36,086 bases of DNA, taken from assembly GCA_002869845.2 (NCBI GenBank), contig NEWS02000004.1, forward strand, positions 685,368 to 721,453. Reading direction: 5' to 3'. The number at the start of each line of letters is the position of its first letter. Position 1 is the stretch's first letter. The notes beneath the pieces were generated by a model. The model was given only the letters and a program-made list of their open reading frames with translations. It was not told where the DNA came from and did not search any database. The DNA comes from Nitrospira sp. CG24B (GTDB taxonomy: Bacteria > Nitrospirota > Nitrospiria > Nitrospirales > Nitrospiraceae). Shown piece after piece: positions 25,473-33,281 of the stretch. Both the position numbers and the translations under genes were made by a program.

Positions 25473-26318
25473 ATGATGGTTCGAACTCTTGCTGGATTAG
25501 CTCTGTTGTGTTTTGGGCTCAATGGTTCTCTTTTGTTTGCAAATGAACAATCGGCTCGCAATCTGGTTGATCTGCCGACGAGCAAGGACGGGGCCCCGAT
25601 GATCGTAGTGCCGGCTGGCTCGTTTCCAATGGGTGTACCTGATGGAGATCGAGACGGGGGGCGGGATGAATATCCTCGTCATGAGGTATTTGTCGACACG
25701 TTTGCGATCGACAAGTTTGAAGTGACAAACGGTCTCTATCTGGGCTTCGTCAAGTCCACTGGACATCGCGTGCCACAAAATCCAACAAATCCTACGAGAA
25801 ATCTTTGGCACGGTGACACCATTACAGAGTCACTTGCCGAGCGTCCTGTGATCAATGTTGATTGGTTGGACGCGGACGCCTACTGCAAATGGGCGGGAAA
25901 GCGACTCCCGACGGAAGCCGAGTGGGAAAAGGCGGCCAAAGGAACGTCTGACAGGCGGTTTCCATGGGGGAATGTGGAGCCGACCGCTAAGCACCTCAAT
26001 TATAATCAACGATGGATTGGCGAGAAGACCCTCATGCCTGTTGGAAGTTATGAGGCGGGCAAGAGCCCATTTGGCGCATATGATATGGCCGGTAACGTCT
26101 GGGAATGGGTCAATGACTGGTATGATACCCAGTATTATGAGAAGAGCCCGCAGAAGAACCCGAAAGGTCCAGATGTTGGTGTGAAAAAGGTTATTCGTGG
26201 CGCAGGATGGCAAAACGAAACGCCCACCGTCCGCATTTTTACCCGTGTCGAGAGCGACCCGACGATACGCAACGAATCGACAGGATTCCGTTGCGCAGCC
26301 GATGTTCTGCGGAAATAG
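25473..26318 (+). CDS. Secreted SUMF1/FGE-fold protein, paralogue c
   Basis: ATG 25473 is chosen because GGAAGGGG lies nine nt upstream and a signal peptide follows directly (VRTLAGLALLCFGLNGSLLFA); the open frame reaches back to TTG 25383. The product is 281 aa. Motifs include MIVVPAGSFPMGVPDGD, FEVTNGLYLGFV, RLPTEAEWEKAAKG, FPWGN, MAGNVWEWVNDWYD, IRGAGW and TGFRCAAD. Of the five paralogues its MAGNVWEW and FRCAAD signatures are nearest to classical FGE, yet the catalytic cysteine pair is missing. It ends the plus-strand operon, facing the minus-strand SUMF1 gene 129 nt away. Confidence 0.9.
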   Translation: MMVRTLAGLALLCFGLNGSLLFANEQSARNLVDLPTSKDGAPMIVVPAGSFPMGVPDGDRDGGRDEYPRHEVFVDTFAIDKFEVTNGLYLGFVKSTGHRVPQNPTNPTRNLWHGDTITESLAERPVINVDWLDADAYCKWAGKRLPTEAEWEKAAKGTSDRRFPWGNVEPTAKHLNYNQRWIGEKTLMPVGSYEAGKSPFGAYDMAGNVWEWVNDWYDTQYYEKSPQKNPKGPDVGVKKVIRGAGWQNETPTVRIFTRVESDPTIRNESTGFRCAADVLRK

Positions 26319-26359
26319 TCAGCGAAGGCGCACCAGAATCCGTGTCTTCCCCCATGCGT

Positions 26360-26382
26360 GCTCAGGCGATGGCATCCTGAGC
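26360..26382. terminator. Possible terminator hairpin between convergent SUMF1 genes
   Basis: GCTCAGG (26360-26366) pairs exactly with CCTGAGC (26376-26382) around a nine-base loop, in the gap between convergent genes. Neither side has a U-tract, so intrinsic termination is uncertain. Confidence 0.35.
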
Positions 26383-26447
26383 CTACAGCCGTGGCACATC
26401 ATCTTGAACCGGCCCGTTTTGTAGTGAAACAGCGATTCAGCGCTTCT

Positions 26448-27359
26448 TTAGTTCTGTGCTTCCGGTGAAGTCTTCGCATCTCGTGCACAACGGAAGCCGA
26501 GCCAATTCATCTTCGTGTTGGGGTCTGTCCCGTTGCGTTGCGCGGCTCGTACGCTCGGCGTGCTATCGACCCAGCTGCCGCCACGGAAGCTCCGCTGGGT
26601 TCCCTTTTCTGGTCCCTTCGGATTCTGGTCGGGTGCCGTCGCATAGTATTTGGAGTCATACCAGTCGGCGACCCACTCGGCCACATTCCCGGACATCTGA
26701 AAAGCCATGTACGGACTCACGGCATTGTCGTACTTGTCAACGGAGATGATCGGCGGATAGAGCAACAGCCGTTCCGGACGATCACGTACCGGACCAGACA
26801 AACCAGTCCGTCCGAAGTTCGATCTCGACAATCCAGCCATCTGATTGCCCCAGGGATAGATACGTCCATCTTCCCCACGCGCGGATTTTTCCCATTCTGC
26901 TTCGGTTGGGAGCCGTTTGCCGGCCCATCGACAGTAGGCATCGGCTTCAGTCCAGGATATATGCATGACGGGATGATTCGACATCGTTTCCTGGAAGTTT
27001 CCGCCGTCATACTGCCAGTCGATCAGAGGCGGCAGATCATGCGCCAGGACGTATTTCAGAAATTGGACGGTTGTGACTTCAAATTTGTCAATTTCGTAGG
27101 CGTCTAGATAGACTTTGCGCTGCGGGAGTTCGGCTTGGTAGGCGTTCCGATCAACTTTCTTGTCGCTTCCCATTAAAAACTCGCCGGCAGGAATCATGAT
27201 CATGTCGTCATGCGCCGGCAGCTTGGCTCGCTCCTCCGCCAGTCGTTTTCCTTCGGGCGTCCATTGCCGGACGACATCGGCGACGTCCAGTGCAAATGCT
27301 CCACCCACAGCGATCAGTCCCGTTAGTGTCATGCCTAAGACGATTCGATACACTCGCAC
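26448..27359 (-). CDS. Secreted SUMF1/FGE-fold protein, paralogue d
   Basis: The GTG start (27359) has GGAGG seven nt upstream. The 303-aa product has a signal peptide (GMTLTGLIAVGGAFA). Motifs include MIMIPAGEFLMGSDKK, RLPTEAEWEKSARG, YPWGN, MSGNVAEWVADWYD, FRGGSW and LGFRCARD. It is clearly the sister of the gene at 14580: both share the RTGLSGPVRDRPERLLLYPP insert, the DPNTK-x-NWLGFRCA ending and the pre-fold region with KRLAEER/KKLATER. FGE catalytic cysteines are absent. It is the last gene of a minus-strand three-gene operon, 20 nt after the LolA-like gene. Confidence 0.9.
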   Translation of the reverse strand: MRVYRIVLGMTLTGLIAVGGAFALDVADVVRQWTPEGKRLAEERAKLPAHDDMIMIPAGEFLMGSDKKVDRNAYQAELPQRKVYLDAYEIDKFEVTTVQFLKYVLAHDLPPLIDWQYDGGNFQETMSNHPVMHISWTEADAYCRWAGKRLPTEAEWEKSARGEDGRIYPWGNQMAGLSRSNFGRTGLSGPVRDRPERLLLYPPIISVDKYDNAVSPYMAFQMSGNVAEWVADWYDSKYYATAPDQNPKGPEKGTQRSFRGGSWVDSTPSVRAAQRNGTDPNTKMNWLGFRCARDAKTSPEAQN

Positions 27360-27379
27360 GATCCATCCTCCTTCGAATA

Positions 27380-27970
27380 TTACATATGTGGTTCGTTCTG
27401 TTGGGGCTCCGGCTTATCAAATGCTTCCAGCGGCTGAAAGTTCACAGGTAGGTTAAACAGGTAGTCTGAAACCGAGCGCATTTTTACGTGCTGATACTCG
27501 ACGATCCAGCTGCCGTCTTTCTTGGCCAGCTTCATGGGGAAATGCATATCTGTGGCGATCCACTGGTAGTAGGCATCGACTCGCTCCCCTTGCTTGGTCG
27601 TGACCTCATAGAGCATTGTGGGATGTCCCTCGCGTACTTCTGAACCAATTTCCTCCCTGGCGATTTCTCCCTCCAGCCGTTCACTGACTCTCAGGTCATG
27701 GTCCGGGCTATAGGGAATTGTCTTGAAGTGTTTCATCCTTGAAAGTAAGAGCCAAACGATCTGCTTGTCCTTCCTTACGATGCTGACGTTCACTGGCCCT
27801 GTACTATGGTGTTCGATACGCCACATGGCGTCCCGGTAGTAGATGTAGGCTTTGTGCTGCTTCCCATCGATCTTCGTCACTTGATCCGCGGTAAACTCAA
27901 GGCCTGAAGCCTCCTGTCCAAACAGCAGCACACTCCACACAAGCGCGAATAGCAACCAAAGCTGGCGCAT
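27380..27970 (-). CDS. Exported LolA-fold-like protein, copy 2
   Basis: ATG 27970 is preferred (AGGA nine nt upstream, signal peptide RQLWLLFALVWSVLLFGQEASG follows directly); ATG 27988 is in frame. The mature ~170 residues resemble the protein at 23362: ADQVTKIDGKQHKAYIYYRDAMWRIE matches its FSGTLIKRVNGKQSRAQVF start, and DAYYQWIATDMHFPMKLAKKDGSW matches RFYEWIDAETGIVLKLVSQD. It is likely a LolA/DUF4412-type beta-sheet carrier or structural protein of the envelope. It sits between two SUMF1 genes in one minus-strand operon. Confidence 0.75.
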   Translation of the reverse strand: MRQLWLLFALVWSVLLFGQEASGLEFTADQVTKIDGKQHKAYIYYRDAMWRIEHHSTGPVNVSIVRKDKQIVWLLLSRMKHFKTIPYSPDHDLRVSERLEGEIAREEIGSEVREGHPTMLYEVTTKQGERVDAYYQWIATDMHFPMKLAKKDGSWIVEYQHVKMRSVSDYLFNLPVNFQPLEAFDKPEPQQNEPHM

Positions 27971-28070
27971 CGGACAAAATCCTACCATAAGAATCGGTGT
28001 ATTTTCCTCACTGGTCGTCGACAGGTTCGTATGGATATTTTGCAGAGTGGTGTTGAGTCAGCCTCTATCG

Positions 28071-28970
28071 CTAAGGGAGTGGAGACGTCGATGATCGTAC
28101 GCAGCGGAACCCAATCGTTGCCGAACGTTGATCCGGAGCTGCCCCGCCTCTTGTCGCTGTTCGAAGCATCACGGTCTTACTTTTCCAGGAGCCTCCGCGA
28201 ACGCCCTTGTATCGGCCAGTCGTGGGGCCCGGTGGATTGCGTTCCGGCATATACGCATAGTAGTCGAAGCCAAACCAGTCTTGTACCCATTCCGCGACGT
28301 TCCCTGCCATATGGTGAAGGCCATAGGGGCTCTTTCCTGCATCATGTGAATCGACCGCAGCCAGAATGGGAATTTCATGAACATGATGTTGCCCAAACAT
28401 GGCGAGGGTGGAGGTGGGAGCCGCTTCGCCCCATGGGTAGAGGGTACCCGCAGAGCCGCGTGCGGCCTTTTCCCATTCGGCTTCCGTCGGAAGTCGTGCA
28501 CGCTTTTCCTTGCAAAACCCATTTGCCTCATCCCAGGTCACATAGAGTGCGGGCCAGCGGGTCAGTGTCTGGTCTGAAACAAAATGGACGGTAATGACGT
28601 GCCAGATGAGGTGCTGTAGCTTATGGGAGGGGTACAGATTCTTCCTCTGTAGATAGGAGAGGTATTCCCCGAGGCTTACTTCCTCACGATCGATTTCATA
28701 GGCCTCCAACCAGACCTGATGCTGAGGGAGTTCCGTATCATCGAACTGTGTCCACTGTCCATACGGATCACCATCGACTCTCTTGGAACCGAGTAAAAAT
28801 GAACCGGCCGGGATGGTCACTGTCGGTGATGGTTGGGCCAGCCCAGCGATCCGAGTCAAGTGCTTGGCCAGTTCCGGTGCGGGTTTTGATTCAGACGCCG
28901 CCATACTGGGGCATGGCATGATGAGAAGGAGAAGAATGGAGATTCCAGACCACGTGTAACTGTTCGGCAT
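28071..28970 (-). CDS. Secreted SUMF1/FGE-fold protein, paralogue e (most divergent)
   Basis: ATG 28970 is used; a TTG one codon earlier also opens the frame, and the upstream ribosome site is weak. The 299-aa product has a signal peptide (SGISILLLLIMPCPSMAAS). Core motifs include VTIPAGSFLLGSKR, RLPTEAEWEKAARG, YPWGE, MAGNVAEWVQDW, VRGGSW and IGFRCVRS. The segment after the first beta strands differs, with a His-rich stretch (LQHLIWHVITVHF and later GQHHVHEIP) that could bind metal. The FGE cysteine pair is absent. It is the first gene of the minus-strand operon and is divergent from the protease gene. Confidence 0.88.
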   Translation of the reverse strand: MPNSYTWSGISILLLLIMPCPSMAASESKPAPELAKHLTRIAGLAQPSPTVTIPAGSFLLGSKRVDGDPYGQWTQFDDTELPQHQVWLEAYEIDREEVSLGEYLSYLQRKNLYPSHKLQHLIWHVITVHFVSDQTLTRWPALYVTWDEANGFCKEKRARLPTEAEWEKAARGSAGTLYPWGEAAPTSTLAMFGQHHVHEIPILAAVDSHDAGKSPYGLHHMAGNVAEWVQDWFGFDYYAYMPERNPPGPTTGRYKGVRGGSWKSKTVMLRTATRGGAAPDQRSATIGFRCVRSSTSPLP

Positions 28971-29188
28971 CAAGCTGTGTCCAGGATATTCATAGTGGGC
29001 TCTTCTATGTGAGACTATAAGCTCGGGGTCTATGTCTTACAAGAGAGGCGGAGTGCATTCCATTCACTATCATGAGGGCTGAATTGAATGAGAGTGATGG
29101 GGTATGCTGGTACGATTGTTAGAGGGGAAGGCTCCTGTTTCTAGTTCACTGTGGTCTCATATGAAGGACCTTTTGAAAGGATTGTCGA

Positions 29189-30421
29189 ATGAGTGATCTC
29201 GCCTCTTCTCGGGCTCGGTGTGCGGGGCTATTCACGCTCGTTGTAGCTGTTGTATCGATGATGCCCAGTCTTGAGCTGAGAGCCGAAACGACGCCACTCA
29301 GCCAAGACGTGTTTCAACGAGCGAGACAGGTGACGGTGGGAATTCTGGCGGACACCCAAGATCAACGAACCCCGGAGAAGCCAGGGAAAGTTGCTGTTCG
29401 GGGCACAGGCTTTCATCTGCGAGACGGGTATGTGGTGACCGCCAGACATGCTGCGGAAAAGCATGATCCGACGACTGGGACTCTCCTCCAGAAGCGAATT
29501 CGTATACTGACCAATGATCTGCATGAACTTCCAGCCGATCTCGTTGGTGACAGTGCCTTTATGGATGTCGTGCTCTATCGAGTGAGTGAACAGCATCGCT
29601 CCAAGCTACAGGCTGGGACGTCATTTGCCACGGAGGACGTTTCGCCTGGAATGGAGGTCTTCACCGTGGGCTATCCGCTGGGTTGGGGGCCGACAATGGC
29701 CTTTGGGAGGCTCGGCAATACCAACACATTCCTGCAAACCGTCGATACTCGACTGATTCAGGCAGACCTTTCGGCCTGCAGTGGAAACTCCGGAGGTGGA
29801 CTGTTCAATGCCCAAGGTGAAGTTGTCGGCTTTCTCCATGCCGTGATCCAAACGGATAAAGAAGAGGCTCAGGCGTACTGTAGCCGCATGGCTTTTGCCA
29901 TTCCGGGAAGCCTCGCCGAGCGTATCGTCCAAGCCGCTCTTTCAGGAAAGCCGCTTACGTTTTCGAAACTCGGGATCCATATGACATCGGTGAGAGATGG
30001 GACGAGGTTGCGCGTAGCGGTCAAAGATGTCGCGGAGCCGGCCAAGTCCGCAGGTATTCAGAAGCACGATGTCTTACTGGCGATCGAGGACACAGAAATT
30101 CTCGACGGGGCGCACCTTAAAAACTATCTTATCGAGCACACAACCGAAGACAAATCCCATCTCCTGCTCAGTCAACCCCAACGCGGGCATCATCTGGCGT
30201 GCGGTGACCGAAATGTTGATACGATCGATGTAGGTGACGACGCTGATGGCAAAGAGGAGCCCGAGAATCAACCAGCGCAGGGGAGAAGGAGGTGTGGCGT
30301 CTCCGAGATTCGTGGGGACTGTCTCGCTCACAATCGTTTCATTATCGCATTCATGGAGGGATTGGCTACTCTGAGGCTTGGTAGGCGTCGAGGGATTGAA
30401 TCCCTTGCCGCCTCTTTGTGA
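29189..30421 (+). pseudogene. Trypsin-like serine protease with truncated PDZ domain, fused to antisense MFS sequence
   Basis: GAAAGGA lies before ATG 29189, followed by signal peptide GLFTLVVAVVSMMPSLELRA. Residues ~40-250 form a DegP/HtrA-like protease domain with an intact triad: H87 (TARHAAE), D126 (FMDVVLY) and S201 (CSGNSGGG). From ~255 a PDZ domain starts (GIQKHDVLLAIEDTEILDG) but stops at about residue 318. The remaining ~92 residues are the reverse complement of the 5' end of an MFS transporter gene (30146-30331) and its upstream hairpin region, so they are not native. The gene lost its 3' end by rearrangement; the protease domain could still be made. It lies beside the copper block and might have processed its exported proteins. 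Confidence 0.8.
30146..30331 (-). pseudogene. N-terminal remnant of an MFS transporter
   Basis: Reading from a GTG at 30331 on the minus strand, 62 residues match the start of an MFS permease of the anion:cation symporter type: PLRWLILGLLFAISVVTYIDRINIS, then ARQMMPALGLTEQEMGFVF (shown in parts). The expected continuation of transmembrane helix 2 is missing. The sequence switches at about 30146 to the complement of the protease PDZ region. The gene is a fragment of roughly one seventh of the normal ~430 aa. Confidence 0.82.
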
Positions 30422-30433
30422 GAGGCGGCAAGG
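30403..30433. terminator. Bidirectional hairpin between FKBP gene and the protease scar
   Basis: CCTTGCCGCCTC (30403-30414) pairs perfectly with GAGGCGGCAAGG (30422-30433) around TTTGTGA. It lies just after the FKBP stop and overlaps the end of the protease frame. There is no clear U-tract. It was probably the original FKBP terminator. Confidence 0.6.
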
Positions 30434-30441
30434 CGAATTGG

Positions 30442-31119
30442 TTAGTTAGGGACAATCTCGAGCAATTCAACCTCGAAGACTAAGGTCGATCCCGGCTTAA
30501 TAATCGGTGGTGATCCCCCGTCGCCGTAGGCCAGATTGGATGGGCATACGAGCCGGCTCTTCCCTCCGACCTTGATCTGCTGGACACCCTCCGTCCAGCA
30601 CTTAATGACTTTGTTCAGTGGAAATGTCGCTGGCTCCCCACGTTTAATGGAGCTATCGAAGACCGTCCCATCAGCCAAGGTGCCATGATAATGAACCTTG
30701 ACCGTATCCGTTGCTTTTGGCACGGCCCCGGTTCCAGGCTTGATGGTGGTGATCACGATGCCGGATTCAGTTTTGGTGGCGCCCTTCTCCGAAGCCGCTT
30801 TGGCTAGAAATGCGGCTCCTGCTTTCTTCTCGCCCTCAGCAACCGCCGCCACTCGAGATTGTTGAAGCTGTTGAATCTTTGGCCCAAATGTTTGCAGGTC
30901 AGCTTTGGGGGTGCGCTTCAGTACGCCGTCGGTAAGGCCATTTTTGACCATATCGAGTTCGGCGTCGCTGAGCGAAAAGGTTCCTAGTGATTGGCTAATG
31001 GCCAATCCAAGAGCATACAAAGTCTTCTGGTCATCATTTGCCGGATCCTGCGAGGCCGCCAATACTGGTGTCGAAAGAGTGAGAAGCCCTATGGCAAAAC
31101 ACAGTGTACGAATTCGCAT
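30442..31119 (-). CDS. FKBP-type peptidyl-prolyl isomerase, exported
   Basis: ATG 31119 is chosen: AAGGA lies upstream and a signal peptide (RIRTLCFAIGLLTLSTPVLAAS) follows directly, whereas the open frame to 31251 adds a non-secretory leader. The 225-aa product has an FKBP_N helical dimerisation domain (~25-110, ALGLAISQSLGTFSL through EGEKKAGAAFLAKAASEKGA) and a C-terminal FKBP domain (VKVHYHGTLADGTVFDSS, WTEGVQQIKVGGKSRLVCPSNLAYGD, LVFEVELLEI). This is the FkpA/Mip-like layout of periplasmic folding helpers. It belongs to the chromosomal flank rather than the copper block. Confidence 0.93.
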   Translation of the reverse strand: MRIRTLCFAIGLLTLSTPVLAASQDPANDDQKTLYALGLAISQSLGTFSLSDAELDMVKNGLTDGVLKRTPKADLQTFGPKIQQLQQSRVAAVAEGEKKAGAAFLAKAASEKGATKTESGIVITTIKPGTGAVPKATDTVKVHYHGTLADGTVFDSSIKRGEPATFPLNKVIKCWTEGVQQIKVGGKSRLVCPSNLAYGDGGSPPIIKPGSTLVFEVELLEIVPN

Positions 31120-31272
31120 GGAGTGGGGGTCCTTTCTTATGATGGGCGATGAGCCAATGTCGCACGTAAGGATACGATAGGCTTTCCAAATCTCACAACA
31201 GAAATCTCGCTGAAGGAGATAGGGCCGGTCAGGCGAGGTTCTATGCTTCACGCAAATATGTGGTTGAGATGG

Positions 31273-31365
31273 TGGCGGAGAGGGAGGGATTTGAACCCTC
31301 GGTAGAGATTTTGTCCCTACGGCGGTTTAGCAAACCGCTGCCTTCGGCCACTCGGCCACCTCTCC
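31273..31365 (-). tRNA. tRNA-Ser (anticodon GCT)
   Basis: The minus strand reads GGAGAGG...CCTCTCC with discriminator G and an encoded CCA. The anticodon loop is TTTGCTAAA (anticodon at 31329-31331). A long variable arm and the TTCAAATCC T-loop identify a class II tRNA. Anticodon GCT reads AGC/AGU serine codons. Confidence 0.96.
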
Positions 31366-31588
31366 ACGTCACAATTAACGGATTACGCCGCATCCACAGC
31401 GGAAAGCGTCGCTAGGGCGGGAATCACCAACGAAGGGGTATCTTACCTCAGCTGATAGGAAGGGTACAAGAGAGGAGTGAGGTCTTGGCTGACAGCCCAT
31501 TCTGTCTCACCATCGGTTTTCGATGAGAGGCTCCTCAGGCATCGTACGAATGATCATGCTGCCGTCGACACCATTCTGAGAGTAGGGT

Positions 31589-31888
31589 CTATGGCAAAGA
31601 ACGGGTGCTTGTGGACAAACGTGTAAGCAATCTGAGCGTGAGGGTGCCAGAGTGATCTCTCATCCGTGGTGGCCAGCTCATCAGTTCAAAGAACTTTTGT
31701 AGAAAGCTCGATGGTCGGACTGCGCGTATGGGTTTCTCCTGGAAGGCGCTCGATTGATCGTCGCTATTCAGGAGCGGGGTCGCATAACGAAGTTTAGCGT
31801 AGCTTGGTCGGACGGCACCGCTGAGGATCAGCATGTGAAGAGCCTTCCGTTTTTGTTTTGCGTGCTCTATCTCAGTTGGAAGCGGCAT
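31589..31888 (-). CDS. Possible small protein (99 aa)
   Basis: ATG 31888 is preceded at the right distance (seven nt) by a full GGAGG, which is the main support. The product begins MPLPTEIEHAKQKRKALHML and is basic, with no recognised domain, signal peptide or membrane segment. It lies 43 nt downstream of the zinc-ribbon gene on the same strand and could share its transcript. The C-terminal half looks low in family character and may be frameshifted, so the true end is unsure. Confidence 0.4.
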   Translation of the reverse strand: MPLPTEIEHAKQKRKALHMLILSGAVRPSYAKLRYATPLLNSDDQSSAFQEKPIRAVRPSSFLQKFFELMSWPPRMRDHSGTLTLRLLTRLSTSTRSLP

Positions 31889-31931
31889 CCGGTGACCTCC
31901 ATTTTCGTGAGCTATGCCCAAGCTGCCGAAG

Positions 31932-32132
31932 TCAGATCCACAGGACGCGTTTGAAGTCCGAATCCAGGCTTCGTGGACGGCTGCATTGGCGGCAACGAAC
32001 AAATAGGCTTGGGTTGTCTAATGTTCCGGAGGTTCGAAGGACAAGTTGGTATGTCTTTCCTCCACAAAATGGGCATGCATCACGATGGAGGTTCTGTTGG
32101 ATCAAATTCCGCCGGTTGAGTTGTTCTTCCAT
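31932..32132 (-). CDS. Small zinc-ribbon protein (66 aa)
   Basis: The 66-aa product carries a clear four-cysteine zinc ribbon, CPFCGGKTY then FVRCRQCSRPRSLD, and ends with FKRVLWI. GGGGGTG precedes the ATG. Zinc ribbons of this size usually bind nucleic acid or act as protein adaptors. It lies 123 nt after the PilZ gene on the same strand; the function is unknown. Confidence 0.75.
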   Translation of the reverse strand: MEEQLNRRNLIQQNLHRDACPFCGGKTYQLVLRTSGTLDNPSLFVRCRQCSRPRSLDSDFKRVLWI

Positions 32133-32255
32133 TTGTCACCCCCAACTCCAATCGCTGTGTTGTGATTCGGCTGATGTCAGAATAGGACTCCATGTGGTCC
32201 AACGACAATAAGGGCATGGTTGTCCTCGCAAGGTTGCTGAGTACAGCAGTTGCTG

Positions 32256-32612
32256 CTATGCACGAATCATGATCTGTTGGCCTAGGCTGGCTGATGTTGG
32301 TACGTGGTTTCCGTCAGTAGCCACGAATTGTCTAAGCCTCGTTTGGTCCTTGGGTGAAACAAGAAGAAGCTCAATCTGGATCCACTCATTCTTGACCCAC
32401 TGCACCTCCGCTAATTCGATCACGCTAAAACTGTTTTCATCGGGGAACCACAGGCGGAGTTTGACATAATCACCAGGGCGCAGCCTTGTAGGGGTTAAGA
32501 TGATCGGGTGGGAGGTTGATAGTTCATACAGGCAGCCATCGCCCCTCAAGCCGTTGCTTCCTTTTGAAAGCATACAGTCGATCCCAATTTTTGATAGCAG
32601 TCCAGTAGGCAT
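32256..32612 (-). CDS. Short PilZ-like domain protein
   Basis: The 118-aa product has AGGAGA just before its ATG. The pattern GCLYELS, then RLRPGDYVKLRLWFPDE, VIELAEVQWVKNEWIQIELL and PKDQTRLRQFV follows the beta-barrel of PilZ-type proteins. The N-terminal RxxxR and the D/NxSxxG motif that bind cyclic di-GMP are not clearly present, so ligand binding may be lost. It is likely a cytosolic single-domain protein; the assignment is by pattern only. Confidence 0.65.
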   Translation of the reverse strand: MPTGLLSKIGIDCMLSKGSNGLRGDGCLYELSTSHPIILTPTRLRPGDYVKLRLWFPDENSFSVIELAEVQWVKNEWIQIELLLVSPKDQTRLRQFVATDGNHVPTSASLGQQIMIRA

Positions 32613-33281
32613 GTTCTCTCCTTGTGTGGAAAGTCTGAACAGTAGGGAAACGGTACTACAGGGGGGGAGTGAGGGCTATTACTCTGGTAGGTGGAAAGAC
32701 CGAACTAAAGAGGCATCAGTATGAGCCACACACCACATAAGCCCATATAGTGATGTAAATAGTGAGTCATTACATGTAGTTAGACGCGATAAGCAAAGTA
32801 GCTATTACAGTAGTTGATGGGCTAGGGATATCCATGAGGATGTACAGGACTCACTTATTTGCGAAAGTTCAGTATCGAACCGTGGGAGAATTCGTGGAAT
32901 AGCCGCGCGCTCCGGCTGAGGGATAGCACGTCATCCATCACCACATGAACATTGGCTTGCGAACGGAAGATCCTGCGCAACGGCTATAGGAGCAAATGAA
33001 AGGGAAGGGAAGGTTCAAACAAGAATCCACTTTGCAAGAAGTAAGAAAATCCATTGGGTATGCTGCGTGGCGAATCACAACCTGTCAAAGACTTCTTCCA
33101 TGCTCGGTTGTGGGCCCTCTCTCTAAGAGTCGGCAGGTCCGGATTCTTTCTTAAGCCTGTTCGGGGTGGATAACCCAATCAGTCTAGGCGGCGGTAGCCG
33201 TGCTGCTACACTTACCACAGCGCAGGAAGAGGTAAGTGTCTTGGTACGCACCCGTACGGAATGGGGAAAGGAGTACAGTTT
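32613..33281. other. Gene-poor stretch upstream of PilZ and lipoprotein genes
   Basis: No convincing gene is present in about 670 nt between divergent genes; the short frames here lack ribosome sites and domains. An inverted repeat (TGATGTAA at 32751-32758 and TTACAT at 32770-32775) could be an operator, but this is weak. Composition is lower in GC than the neighbours. Confidence 0.5.

Noticed and set aside
28031..28594. Plus-strand open frame (187 aa) opposite the fifth SUMF1 gene
   Set aside because: It is the complement of the SUMF1 3' half, whose motifs are unmistakable, and shows no domain of its own.
31273..31365. tRNA-Ser as an integration site for the copper block
   Set aside because: No integrase or duplicated tRNA 3' end was found, and the scar at 30146 lies more than 1 kb away with the intact FKBP gene between.
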